Assembly (NCBI RefSeq): GCF_018802765.1
Contig: NZ_CP069163.1
Location: 1,364,001 to 1,428,000 of the forward strand
Direction: 5' to 3'
Origin: Paludibacterium sp. B53371
GTDB lineage: Bacteria > Pseudomonadota > Gammaproteobacteria > Burkholderiales > Chromobacteriaceae
Length of the DNA: 64,000 nt
Each line of letters starts with the position of its first letter. Within the stretch, counting starts at the first letter, position 1. Positions 16,721-26,627 of this stretch are shown here, one piece after another. Both the position numbers and the translations under genes were made by a program. The notes beneath the pieces are model-generated. The model worked only from the letters and a program-made list of their open reading frames with translations, was not told the origin of the DNA and did no database searches.

Positions 16721-18274
16721 TTATTGAATGTTGTTATCGTTGTGGGCAGCAGCCGTCTTTTGGCTGTTGCCTGCTTGTTCTTGTCCGGTGCGGTTCCACC
16801 AGCCACCACCCAGTGCCATATACAGCATGGCGCTGTCGCTGAAGCGTGCCGCCTGGGCCGTGGCCAGATTGGTGCGCGCCTGCTGGTAGCTGCGCTCGGC
16901 ATCCAGCACATTGAGGTAGCTCACCGCCCCCAGCCGATAGCGCTGCTGCATGATGTCGCGCAGCTGCCGGCTCTGCGCCGTCAGCGTAGCCTGGGCATCC
17001 AGCGTGCCGGCGTCGGCTTCGATGGTGCGCAGGGTGTTGGCGACATTCTGGAAGGCCCCGAGGACGGTTTGCTGATATTGCGCCGCCGCCTGGTCGTAGG
17101 CCGCGACAGCCGCACGGCGCTTGGCGCGCAAGGCACCGCCGTCGACGATCGGCAGTACCAGCCCGGCCCCCAGATTCCACAGCGAGGCATAGCTGTTCAC
17201 ACCACCCATCTCTGTGCGCTGACGGGTGTAGCTGCCGCTCAGCGTGATTTGCGGGTACAGATTGGCCGTGGCGACACCGACCTGGGCGCTGGCCTGATGC
17301 AGCAAGGCTTCGCTGGCCTGGATGTCGGGACGTTGCCGTACCAGGGCCGAGGGCAGGGACAGCGGCAGCGCCTGCGGCAGACGCAGGGTGTCGAGGTTGA
17401 CCTGCGGCAGATCCGGATCATTGGGGTAGCGCCCCAGATAGAAGGCCAACTGATTGCGGGTCTGGGCCAGCGATTTTTCCAGCGCCGGCAGGGCCGCCTG
17501 ACTTTGTGCCACCAGCTGTTGCTGACTCATCACCGCGGTGAGCGGCTGGGCACCCAGCTGATTCTGCTTGCCAATGATCTCCAGCTGCGCAAGCTGTGTG
17601 GCCAGTGCCGCGCGACTGGCATCCAGCTGCACCTGCAGTGCCGCAGCCTGGACGGCGGTGTTGACCACATTGAAGATCAGCGTCTGACGCGCGGCTTCCA
17701 GCTGGTAACGCTGATAGTCGACTTGTGCCGCCAGGGTTTCCAGCTCGCGCCGGCCGCCACCAAATACATCCAGGGTGTACGAGACGCTCAAGCCGCCACT
17801 GTAAACGGTGAAGTCCTTGGCAGGCGGCGTGCTTTGTACCTGACGCTGCCGACTGGCATTGCCGGTGGCATTGACGGTAGGGAATTCCAGCGTGCCGGCC
17901 TCGGCATTGTAATTTTCCTGCGCCTGACGCACGGCGGCCTGGGCGGCGGCCAGGGTCGGACTGTGCTGCAGGGCCTCGCTAATCATGGCGTTGAGTTCGG
18001 GCGAATGGAACAACGACCACCATTCGGCGGGCAGGTCTTTGTCACTGCTGACCGACTGGCTGGCACCAGCCTGGCCGGCATCAGGCGCTTTGGCGCCGCT
18101 GACCTGCAGGACGGTCTTGGCCTGTCCCGGCAGATAGCCGGTCGGCGTACTGACGGTGGGCGACTTGAAGTCGGGGCCGACTGCGCAGCCAAGCAGCAAC
18201 ATGCTGAGCGCCAGGCTGGTCAGGCACGACAAACGGCCCGGCATCAGGCCGGGCCGAGCGGGTTTTTCCTGCAT
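16721..18274 (-). CDS. Outer-membrane efflux lipoprotein (NodT/OprM family)
   Basis: A 517-residue TolC-like channel. The signal peptide ends in the lipobox Leu-Leu-Gly-Cys (SMLLLGCAVGPDF, Cys near residue 30), so it is a lipoprotein of the OprM/NodT type. The repeated OEP domains show the usual helix patterns: PEWWSLFHSPELNAMISEAL-like start, ARQTLIFNVVNTAVQAAAL, RYRLGAVSYLNVLDAERSYQQAR. It is the first gene of the operon, ahead of adaptor and permease, which reverses the more common adaptor-permease-channel order. The promoter must lie between 18275 and 18431; no regulator gene is adjacent. Confidence 0.9.
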   Translation of the reverse strand: MQEKPARPGLMPGRLSCLTSLALSMLLLGCAVGPDFKSPTVSTPTGYLPGQAKTVLQVSGAKAPDAGQAGASQSVSSDKDLPAEWWSLFHSPELNAMISEALQHSPTLAAAQAAVRQAQENYNAEAGTLEFPTVNATGNASRQRQVQSTPPAKDFTVYSGGLSVSYTLDVFGGGRRELETLAAQVDYQRYQLEAARQTLIFNVVNTAVQAAALQVQLDASRAALATQLAQLEIIGKQNQLGAQPLTAVMSQQQLVAQSQAALPALEKSLAQTRNQLAFYLGRYPNDPDLPQVNLDTLRLPQALPLSLPSALVRQRPDIQASEALLHQASAQVGVATANLYPQITLSGSYTRQRTEMGGVNSYASLWNLGAGLVLPIVDGGALRAKRRAAVAAYDQAAAQYQQTVLGAFQNVANTLRTIEADAGTLDAQATLTAQSRQLRDIMQQRYRLGAVSYLNVLDAERSYQQARTNLATAQAARFSDSAMLYMALGGGWWNRTGQEQAGNSQKTAAAHNDNNIQ

Positions 18275-18431
18275 TTCACGCTCCTCGTCGAGCTCGTGGC
18301 TCGGCGTTTATCACTCAAATATTTTAGAGCGTTACTTTACATGGTTATTGCATACATTTGTCTTGATAATTGTTGCTGTTTTCAAATGCCCGTGACGTCA
18401 GCGTACCGCCCGCTCTCGGCTGCCCCGATAC

Positions 18432-18932
18432 TCAGGCAGCAGCGCTGGCATTGACACGCACTGACAGATACAGCGCCTCGCCCATGCGATCGAGCAGGCT
18501 CATCTCGTTTCTCAGCCAGGAAAGATGGGCTTCTTCGCCTGCCAGCACGTCTTCGATCAAACGGCGTGTGGTGGCGTCACCCAGCTTGGCCAGCGTTTCG
18601 ATGGCCTGATTGAGCACCGGCAGGCCGGCCTCCTGAATCTGCAGGTCCGCTTGCAGAATCTCCCTCAATGTCTGGCCAATGCGTGGCTGTGTCACGGTGA
18701 AATCCGGACTGCCGCCGATGTCCAGCAAGCGGTCTGTCAATGCTTTCAGGGTCAGGGGCTCGTCACTGATATGCCCCTGCATCTGGATGCTCAGGCTGGT
18801 CAGCCCCAGGGCGCTGATCTGTGCCAGATGGGTCTGGTGCTGCACGCTCGCCCCCCAGAATGCGCCAATCAACTGGTTTAGCAGTGCAGGGACCGGGCTG
18901 GGAGTGGGGCTTGCCGTCGGGATGTGGCTCAT
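18432..18932 (-). CDS. Ferritin-like (bacterioferritin-related) protein with degenerate iron site
   Basis: A 166-residue helical protein whose C-terminal helix follows bacterioferritin closely: RRLIEDVLAGEEAHLSWLRNEMSLLDRMGEALYL, with the Glu-Glu-X-His ligand pair kept. In my by-eye alignment to E. coli Bfr, the first-half ligands are largely lost (Glu18 becomes Phe, His54 becomes Thr), Glu94 becomes Gln, and the haem ligand Met52 becomes Pro. Iron oxidation by the usual di-iron centre is therefore doubtful. It may be a structural, DNA-protecting or metal-binding relative. The N-terminus has a Pro/Ser/Thr-rich extension of about 15 residues. Confidence 0.7.
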   Translation of the reverse strand: MSHIPTASPTPSPVPALLNQLIGAFWGASVQHQTHLAQISALGLTSLSIQMQGHISDEPLTLKALTDRLLDIGGSPDFTVTQPRIGQTLREILQADLQIQEAGLPVLNQAIETLAKLGDATTRRLIEDVLAGEEAHLSWLRNEMSLLDRMGEALYLSVRVNASAAA

Positions 18933-18994
18933 GGCTGTCTCTCTATCGATTCAATGGGGAAGGGGGCATTGTCGCCAGGCCCCCTGTTGTCTGG

Positions 18995-19672
18995 TCAGGC
19001 GAAGAAGGTCAGCAGTGCCCGGGCGACGCCTTCCGAGCTGGCCGGGTTCTGGCCGGTGATCAGCTTGCCGTCTTCGACGATGAACGGTGCCCAGTCCGGA
19101 CCCTTCAGGTAGATGCCCTGTTGACGCTTGAATTCGTCTTCGATCAGGAACGGCACGACGTCGGTGAGTTCGACCGCGGCTTCTTCGCCATTGGTGAAAC
19201 CGGTGACGCGACGGCCGGCGACCAGCGGGCGGCCGTCAGCGGCCTTGACGTGGCGCAGTACACCCGGTGCGTGGCAGACGAAGCCGATCGGTTTGCCGGC
19301 GCGTTCGAAGGCTTCGATCAGGTCGATGGAGGTCTGCGAGACGGTCAGATCCCACAGCGGGCCGTGGCCGCCCGGGTAGAACACGGTATCGAAGTCCTGC
19401 TGCTGCACGCTGTCCAGGCGCACGGTGTTGGCCAGGGCTTGCTGGGCGGCCGGGTCGGCCTTGAAGCGATGGGTCAGTTCGGTCTGGAATTCGGCCAGGT
19501 CGCTTTTCGGGTCGAGCGGCGGCTGGCCGCCGAGCGGCGAGGCCAGCACGATGTCGGCGCCGGCATCCTTGAAGACGTAGTAGGGCGCGGCGAATTCTTC
19601 CAGCCAGAAGCCGGTTTTCTTGCCGGTGTTGCCCAGTTGGTCGTGCGAGGTGAGTACCATCAAGACTTTCAT
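18995..19672 (-). CDS. DJ-1/PfpI family protein (Hsp31/glyoxalase III-like)
   Basis: The ATG at 19670-19672, with AAGGAA six bases upstream, gives 225 residues; the longer frame to 19810 lacks family similarity. The type 1 glutamine-amidotransferase-like fold has the nucleophile elbow GFVCHAPGVLRHV (Cys near residue 129), the acid-side segment MVLTSHDQLGNTGKKTGFWLEE, and YPGGHGPLWDL. The Cys-His-Ala triad and the GKKTGFWLEE motif are typical of the class I Hsp31-like/glyoxalase III group, which detoxifies methylglyoxal or acts on damaged proteins. It is monocistronic. Chaperone versus glyoxalase activity cannot be decided from sequence. Confidence 0.85.
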   Translation of the reverse strand: MKVLMVLTSHDQLGNTGKKTGFWLEEFAAPYYVFKDAGADIVLASPLGGQPPLDPKSDLAEFQTELTHRFKADPAAQQALANTVRLDSVQQQDFDTVFYPGGHGPLWDLTVSQTSIDLIEAFERAGKPIGFVCHAPGVLRHVKAADGRPLVAGRRVTGFTNGEEAAVELTDVVPFLIEDEFKRQQGIYLKGPDWAPFIVEDGKLITGQNPASSEGVARALLTFFA

Positions 19673-19970
19673 GATTGTTCCTTTGTTGTGCGGCCGCCGA
19701 CAGGCGGCCTGTGTCGTGTTGATGCGTGCTTCAGCCATTGGTATCGGTGCGCTGAGTGGGGCACGAAGAGGATGGACACATGGTAGGCGTGATGGTCGGA
19801 TGAACGCCAATAGGGGTATTTAGTCTGGGGTATAAATAAATTTATGGTGAGTGGTGGTGGGGGGCAGAAGGGCAATGGATGTTCTCATCTACCTATGATT
19901 GCCATCATTGATGGTTTATGATTTCTGCATTGTGCCGGACGGGCGTTGCATTGTCTGGAGAGGGGGAAAG

Positions 19971-20762
19971 ATGAATCATGCCTGCCATCAGAATCCTGCT
20001 GCACACCAGGCCGATGAGGCGGTTTGTTCGATCTGCCGCGATGGCGTTGCGCTGGATTTCTCGTTCAGCTTTGCCTTTCAGCCCATTATCGATATCCAGG
20101 CCAGGCGGGTGTTTGCCCATGAGGCTCTGGTCCGTGGCCCCCAGGGGGAGTCTGCGCTGTCGGTGCTGGAGCGGGTGAATGCAGCCAACCGCTATCAGTT
20201 CGATCAGGCCTGCCGGGTGCAGGCCATTCGCACGGCAGCGAGTCTGGGCATGCAGAGCAAGCTTTCCATCAACTTCCTGCCAAATGCCATCTATCGGCCG
20301 GAGGTGTGTATCAGTACCACCCTCAAGGCGGCTGAGACTTACCACTTTCCGGTGGAAAACATCATTTTTGAAACGGTCGAAGGCGAGCGCATCGAAGATG
20401 GCCGGTGGCTGGAGGAAGTGTTTCGCGCCTATCGGCGCATCGGCTTCCTGACCGCGATCGATGATTTTGGCGCGGGTTATGCCGGTCTGAACCTGCTGGC
20501 CGATTTCCAGCCGGACATTATCAAGCTGGACATGGGGCTGATCCGTGGCATTGACCAGCACAAGAATCGCCGTGTCATCGTCAGTGCCGTCGCCGGCCTC
20601 TGTGCCGAACTCGGTATCAAGCTGATCGCAGAGGGGGTGGAGACCCGGGGGGAGCTGGCCTGCCTGCGTGATCTGGGAATTGAACTGATTCAGGGCTATC
20701 TGTTGTCCCGGCCGATTTTCGAAGGCTTCCTGCCAGACGGCGCGATCGACTTGCCGGGGTGA
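19971..20762 (+). CDS. EAL-domain cyclic-di-GMP phosphodiesterase
   Basis: The ATG at 19971 follows GGGGGAAAG. The 263-residue protein is almost a bare EAL domain after a short Cys/His-containing N-terminus (HACHQN, VCSICRDG). The catalytic set looks complete: Glu in AHEALVRGP, Asn in INFLPNAIY, Glu in IIFETVEGE, Asp-Asp in AIDDFGAGYAGLNLL, Lys in DIIKLDMGLI, Glu in LIAEGVET, and QGYLLSRP at the end. It should therefore hydrolyse c-di-GMP. The N-terminal Cys/His pattern could bind a metal and act as a small sensor; this is inference. A REP-like palindrome follows the stop codon. Confidence 0.9.
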   Translation: MNHACHQNPAAHQADEAVCSICRDGVALDFSFSFAFQPIIDIQARRVFAHEALVRGPQGESALSVLERVNAANRYQFDQACRVQAIRTAASLGMQSKLSINFLPNAIYRPEVCISTTLKAAETYHFPVENIIFETVEGERIEDGRWLEEVFRAYRRIGFLTAIDDFGAGYAGLNLLADFQPDIIKLDMGLIRGIDQHKNRRVIVSAVAGLCAELGIKLIAEGVETRGELACLRDLGIELIQGYLLSRPIFEGFLPDGAIDLPG

Positions 20763-20803
20763 AAGAGGCAAAACGGTTTGCCGATCCCGTTGAGCAGGGC
20801 TCC

Positions 20804-20863
20804 AGACGGGGTCAGGTCTTGTATTTTGCATTGGAATGCAAAATACAAGACCTGACCCCGTCT
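20804..20863. repeat. REP-like palindrome, copy 2 (perfect 29-bp arms)
   Basis: Two 29-bp arms (20804-20832 and 20835-20863) are exact inverted repeats with only GG between them. The outer part (ACGGGGTCAGGTCTTGT) is shared with the element at 8394-8450. It lies between the convergent EAL and aldo/keto reductase genes, where it could form a strong hairpin in either transcript. Confidence 0.85.
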
Positions 20864-20870
20864 GATGGCG

Positions 20871-22849
<1,979 letters not shown>

Positions 22850-22961
22850 GGCCATGACCCTGATTTCAGGGGGGGGTATGCGCCGGGCGCCATGTCCTTC
22901 ATGATGCGCACATCGAAGGGTGTCGAGCGCCCGGATTGGGGGCCTCATGCCAAAAAATAGA

Positions 22962-22990
22962 TTGACCTGCGCGGCTTTGTCGCGTACAAA
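22962..22990 (+). promoter_or_regulatory. Promoter of the cold-shock gene
   Basis: TTGACC (22962-22967) and TACAAA (22985-22990) are spaced by 17 bp. Transcription from about 22997 would give a leader of about 125 nt before the ATG at 23122, the long untranslated leader typical of cold-inducible csp mRNAs. The 270-bp gap from 22850 shows no gene. Confidence 0.5.
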
Positions 22991-23121
22991 GGGCAAGCAG
23001 GATGTTCAAGCGTCATGTCTGTCGATACCTCGTAGCCCTCCAAGCAGGTCTTCTTCGTTTCCTTATCTGTCTCTTGATTATCATGTTTTTCTGCAATCCA
23101 AATTGATTCAAGGAGTAGGTT

Positions 23122-23325
23122 ATGGAAACGGGTACCGTTAAGTTCTTCAATGATGCAAAAGGTTTTGGTTTCATCACGCCTGATAATGGCGGCGGTGATC
23201 TTTTCGCGCATTTTTCTGAAATTCGTGCAGATGGTTTTAAATCCCTGCAAGAAGGTCAGAAAGTCAGCTACACCCGCGCAATGGGCCAGAAGGGCCCGGC
23301 AGCAACGGCCATTCAGCCGCTGTAA
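23122..23325 (+). CDS. Cold-shock domain protein (CspA family)
   Basis: A 67-residue single OB-fold RNA/DNA chaperone. RNP1 is KGFGFI (residues about 13-18) and RNP2 is DLFAHF (about 26-31); the N-terminus [16 protein letters not shown] is classical. AAGGAG lies upstream of the ATG. The long leader suggests control at mRNA folding, as in cold-inducible csp genes, but constitutive members look alike. It is monocistronic with its own terminator. Confidence 0.95.
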   Translation: METGTVKFFNDAKGFGFITPDNGGGDLFAHFSEIRADGFKSLQEGQKVSYTRAMGQKGPAATAIQPL

Positions 23326-23334
23326 GCCTTGCTG

Positions 23335-23362
23335 AAAAAAAGCCCCGTTCGGGGCTTTTTTT
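23335..23362 (+). terminator. Terminator of the cold-shock gene
   Basis: AAAAAAGCCCC-GTTC-GGGGCTTTTTTT directly after the csp stop codon: an A/T-extended GC stem with a tetraloop and a T run. Confidence 0.92.
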
Positions 23363-23380
23363 ATTTGTGCTGCCAGAATG

Positions 23381-23407
23381 AAAAACCTGCCATAAGGCAG
23401 GTTTTTT
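23381..23407 (-). terminator. Terminator of infA (probably bidirectional)
   Basis: AAAAACCTGCC-ATAA-GGCAGGTTTTT forms a stem with a T run on both strands. It lies about 33 bp beyond the infA stop codon and also backs up the csp terminator. Confidence 0.8.
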
Positions 23408-23439
23408 TATTCATGAAACCGGGCTGGTTTGCCGAAACC

Positions 23440-23700
23440 TTAGTGTCTTGGCCTTGTTTGCGGTTGATGGGCCGGCCTGGCTGTCGGGTGACGAAAATTG
23501 ATTCGCCCTTTGCTGAGGTCGTAGGGTGACATTTCGACAGTCACTCGGTCGCCCTGCAGTACGCGGATGCGGTGTAGTTTCATTTTTCCCGAGCCATACG
23601 CCAGAATTTCGACGTTATTATCGAGCCGAACACGAAAGCGTGATTCCGGCAGCATCTCGATGACAATACCTTCGAGTTCAATCATGTCTTCTTTGGGCAT
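23440..23700 (-). CDS. infA: Translation initiation factor IF-1
   Basis: An 86-residue S1/OB-fold protein matching IF-1: [61 protein letters not shown]-1 binds the 30S A site during initiation. It carries a C-terminal tail of about 14 residues ([13 protein letters not shown]) beyond the usual 72-residue end. Betaproteobacteria often carry two infA genes, one in the ribosomal protein cluster. This stand-alone gene next to a cold-shock gene is more likely the second copy, but that cannot be confirmed here. Confidence 0.92.
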   Translation of the reverse strand: MPKEDMIELEGIVIEMLPESRFRVRLDNNVEILAYGSGKMKLHRIRVLQGDRVTVEMSPYDLSKGRINFRHPTARPAHQPQTRPRH

Positions 23701-23922
23701 GGTATTTCCAATCTAAAAATTTACCTGTCGGGCAGGCAAGGTGCCTGGGCGACATCAGGATTGGCTTCGTGGACCTGGGCGGAAATTGCTGTAGCTAAAC
23801 GGCAGCAGTTAAGGCAAGGCAGGTGATGAAGTTCATCACCTTAGGAAGAGTTGTTGAAATATTATTCCTATCTTGTTGATTTGTCAATGTTTGTTTAAAT
23901 TTGGTGCTTCTGGTGGTGTGGG

Positions 23923-23988
23923 GCATTGCATTGGTGCATTGCATTGGTGCATTGCATCGGTGCATTGCCTCCGGCGAATGCACCCTAC
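23923..23988. repeat. 13-bp tandem repeat ending in a GGTGCATT palindrome
   Basis: GCATTGCATTGGT is repeated at 23923, 23936 and, with one change, 23949, followed by a partial unit at 23962. The last unit runs into GGTGCATTGCC-TCC-GGCGAATGCACC, a stem ending in CCTACG like the dispersed GGTGCATTCG/CGAATGCACC repeats of many proteobacteria. The rest of the 23701-24044 gap holds the presumed infA promoter and no gene. Confidence 0.75.
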
Positions 23989-24044
23989 GTTAATGCGTTC
24001 TACGTGAATGCGTTATGTGCGGATGTGGTTTGCTTGTGTTAATG

Positions 24045-24079
24045 AAAAAACGCCCCGCCAATTCTGGCGGGGCGTTTTT
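24045..24079 (-). terminator. Terminator of maeA
   Basis: AAAACGCCCCGCCA-ATTC-TGGCGGGGCGTTTT, a 15-bp stem with a tetraloop, lies about 22 bp beyond the maeA stop; on the minus strand the stem runs into T residues. Confidence 0.92.
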
Positions 24080-24101
24080 GTCTTGCTTTGCCGCTGGCGG
24101 C

Positions 24102-25820
24102 TTACTTGGCCAGGAAGACGTGCGGGTATACCGGTTCCCACATCTTGCAGTCGATCTTGGCGGCCATGTCGGCTTCGCTCATCGGAGCGATCTGTCCATC
24201 GGCGATGGCCTGTTTGCCGACGCCGAGGGCGACGGCACGGGCGGCCTTGCGCAGGTCGGCAACCGGCGGCAGCAGGTTGGCCTGCGGGTCCAGACGGGCC
24301 GGCGACAGCTCAGCCAGTGCCTTGGCAGCGGCCATGAACAACTGGTCGGTGATGCGCGGGATCTTCAGTGCCAGGGCGGCCACACCCACACCCGGGAAGA
24401 TGTAGGAGTTGTTGGTCTGGTCGACCTTGAACTGGCGGCCATGGCGTTCGATCGGCGGGAAGGGGCTGCCGGTGCCGATGATGACGCGGCCTTCGGTCCA
24501 GGTCATCAGGTCCTCCGGACGGGCCTCACTGTTGGCGGTCGGGTTGGACAGCGGGAAGATCACCGGACGCTCAACATGCTTGGCCATTTCGCGCACCATG
24601 GCTTCGGTGAACGAACCGGCCTGGCCGGAGACGCCGATCAGTACGGTCGGCTTGGCGTTGCGGATCACGTCCATCATCGACGGCTGTTCGTTGTCGCACA
24701 CCCAGCCGGCGGTGGCGCTGGCTTTTTGCACATAACGGCGCTGGAACGGTTCCAGCTTGGCCATGTCGGTCTTGCCTTCGATCATCAGGCCGGCGCGACC
24801 GACCACATAGAAGCGACTGGCGGCTTCTTCGGCGCTCAGGCCGGCTTCCACCATGATGTTCTGGATCAGCGAGGCGATACCGCAACCGGCCGAGCCACCG
24901 CCGAGAATCACCACGCGCTGCTCGGTCACCGGGACGCCGGTGACGTTGATGGCGGCCAGCAAGGTACCGCTGGCGACGGCGGCGGTGCCCTGTACGTCAT
25001 CATTGAAGGTGCACAGCTGGTCACGATACTTCTCCAGCAGGCGACTGGCGTTGTTCTTGGCAAAGTCTTCCCACTGCAGCAGTACGTGCGGCCAGCGTTC
25101 CTTGACGGCGGCGACGAATTCGTCGACGAACTCATCATATTCTTCGCCGCGAATGCGGGCGTGGCGCCAGCCAATATACAGCGGATCTGCCAGCAGCTCC
25201 TGGTTGTCGGTGCCGACGTCCAGGGTGATCGGCAGGGTGGTGGCCGGGTGCAGGCCGCCGCAGGCGGAGTACAGGGCCATCTTGCCGATCGGAATGCCCA
25301 TGCCGCCCGCGCCCTGGTCGCCCAGGCCGAGGATGCGTTCGCCGTCGGTGACGACGATGGCTTCGATATTGTCGAAGCGCGGATTGGCCAGGATCTTGCG
25401 GATCAGGCCCTTGTGCGGGTAGCTGAGGAACAGACCGCGAGGCTTGCGGTAGATGTGGCTGAAGCGCTGGCAGCCGGCGCCGACGGTCGGGGTGTAGATG
25501 ACCGGCAGCATTTCTTCGATGTGTTGGGTGATGACCGCGTAGTAGAGGGTTTCATTGCTGTCCTGCAGTTCGCGCAGCATCACGTAGCGATCGAAATCGG
25601 TCGGCAGGGCGCGCAGGGCTTCCATGCGGCGAGCCACCTGTTCTTCCAGCGTCATCACGTTCGGCGGCAGCAGGCCATGCAGACCCAGTTCGTCGCGCTC
25701 GGCTTCGGTAAAGGCGGTGCCCTTGTTCAGCAGCGGGTCGGCCAGGACGTCCTGTTCGGTCAGACGTGTCTTGACTTGCGCATCGATCGGGATGTCGGCA
25801 CAGGGGAATTTGGAACCCAT
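24102..25820 (-). CDS. maeA: NAD-dependent malic enzyme
   Basis: Oxidatively decarboxylates malate to pyruvate with NAD(P)H and CO2. At 572 residues it matches the large SfcA/MaeA type, not the PTA-fused type. Visible signatures: VIYTPTVGAGCQRFSHIYRKPRG region with the catalytic Tyr, VVTDGERILGLGDQGAGGMGIPIGK (metal and malate site, Lys at the end), FNDDVQGTAAVASG, the NAD loop VILGGGSAGCGIA, and FPLSNPTANSEA. The dinucleotide loop favours NAD. It is divergent from the hydrogenase operon, and a second malic enzyme lies on the operon's other side. A small open frame sits immediately upstream. Confidence 0.93.
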   Translation of the reverse strand: MGSKFPCADIPIDAQVKTRLTEQDVLADPLLNKGTAFTEAERDELGLHGLLPPNVMTLEEQVARRMEALRALPTDFDRYVMLRELQDSNETLYYAVITQHIEEMLPVIYTPTVGAGCQRFSHIYRKPRGLFLSYPHKGLIRKILANPRFDNIEAIVVTDGERILGLGDQGAGGMGIPIGKMALYSACGGLHPATTLPITLDVGTDNQELLADPLYIGWRHARIRGEEYDEFVDEFVAAVKERWPHVLLQWEDFAKNNASRLLEKYRDQLCTFNDDVQGTAAVASGTLLAAINVTGVPVTEQRVVILGGGSAGCGIASLIQNIMVEAGLSAEEAASRFYVVGRAGLMIEGKTDMAKLEPFQRRYVQKASATAGWVCDNEQPSMMDVIRNAKPTVLIGVSGQAGSFTEAMVREMAKHVERPVIFPLSNPTANSEARPEDLMTWTEGRVIIGTGSPFPPIERHGRQFKVDQTNNSYIFPGVGVAALALKIPRITDQLFMAAAKALAELSPARLDPQANLLPPVADLRKAARAVALGVGKQAIADGQIAPMSEADMAAKIDCKMWEPVYPHVFLAK

Positions 25821-25832
25821 TTCAATCTCCGG

Positions 25833-26060
25833 TTAATTGATGTGTGAATGCTTGTAGAGGTTGGCCACGTCAGGCAGCGGTCCGGCCTGGCGGGGTTCGC
25901 TTTTGCGGATGGCCGGTGCGGCGAACAGCAGCACCGGCGGGGTGTCGCTGTCCAGCAGGCTGGCGGTGTGCCAAAGCGGTTGTTGTTCTGGCCGGATCGC
26001 CGGCTGGTATTGCCGTGCCGGACGAGGGGTCCGGGCGGTCTGCTTGTCGGTCTGGATCAT
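25833..26060 (-). CDS. Small hypothetical protein upstream of maeA
   Basis: A 75-residue frame from the ATG at 26058-26060, ending 12 bp before maeA on the same strand. It is rich in Pro, Gln and Arg at the N-terminus (QTDKQTARTPRPARQYQPAIRPEQQ), with a short hydrophobic stretch PPVLLFAAPAIR in the middle; there is no signal peptide or known motif. The tight spacing suggests co-transcription with maeA, but it could be non-coding leader. I do not recognise a family. Confidence 0.4.
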   Translation of the reverse strand: MIQTDKQTARTPRPARQYQPAIRPEQQPLWHTASLLDSDTPPVLLFAAPAIRKSEPRQAGPLPDVANLYKHSHIN

Positions 26061-26627
26061 GATGGGTCGTTCGGTTGACTTGCCCAGGGCAAGGCACCAA
26101 ACCATGACGTGTTTTCGATGGCAGTAGGCTACCCCAATTCAATTGCTGAGCTGATGCTTTGTATGCATGGATTCATGTTTTAGCCGGTGGTTATATTCCA
26201 ATGGCAATATGGCCTGGAGGGCGGTTCGAATACGCTGCCATCAGGTATTGGGCCATTCCATTTCGGCATCAAATGTCATGAATTGCCATACAAGGGATGA
26301 CGAGGATCAAAGAGTTGCCATAAGTGCTGTTCGATAATGAAGTCCAACAAGCCGGATTGTTCGTCAATGTTCGTTTGTGAACTTCCGGTGAGGGTCAGCG
26401 GCAGTCTTGCGTGTCTCGTCCTTCCTGTCATCGCCTGCTTCGGGCGCTCTGTCGGTTTCTGCGGGTGTCACGTCAGGGTTGGTTTTTGGCGGTCTGGCGC
26501 CGTGTTGCCTGCGGTGTTGGCCGCATCGGGCTGCATTTGATCATTGGTGTGCGAAAACGAACATGTCGCGCTTGTTGTGCGGGCATTTCCAATTTTCAGA
26601 CGGGGAAGGGCGGTCAGGGTGGCAGCA
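26061..26627. other. Intergenic region between maeA unit and hyd operon
   Basis: About 570 bp without a convincing gene. The first half is more AT-rich than its surroundings and holds three TTGCCAT/ATGGCAA-type words (near 26200, 26282 and 26318). These could belong to promoters or operators for the divergent units. I find no clear FNR, sigma-54 or sigma-70 promoter. A GTG-started extension of hydE into this region (from 26544) has no family similarity. Confidence 0.5.

Noticed and set aside
23795-23983. Minus-strand frame with repeated Met-His-Cys-Asn-Ala text
   Set aside because: It is only a translation of the 13-bp tandem repeat; not a protein gene. The repeat is also not a CRISPR array: there are no spacers.
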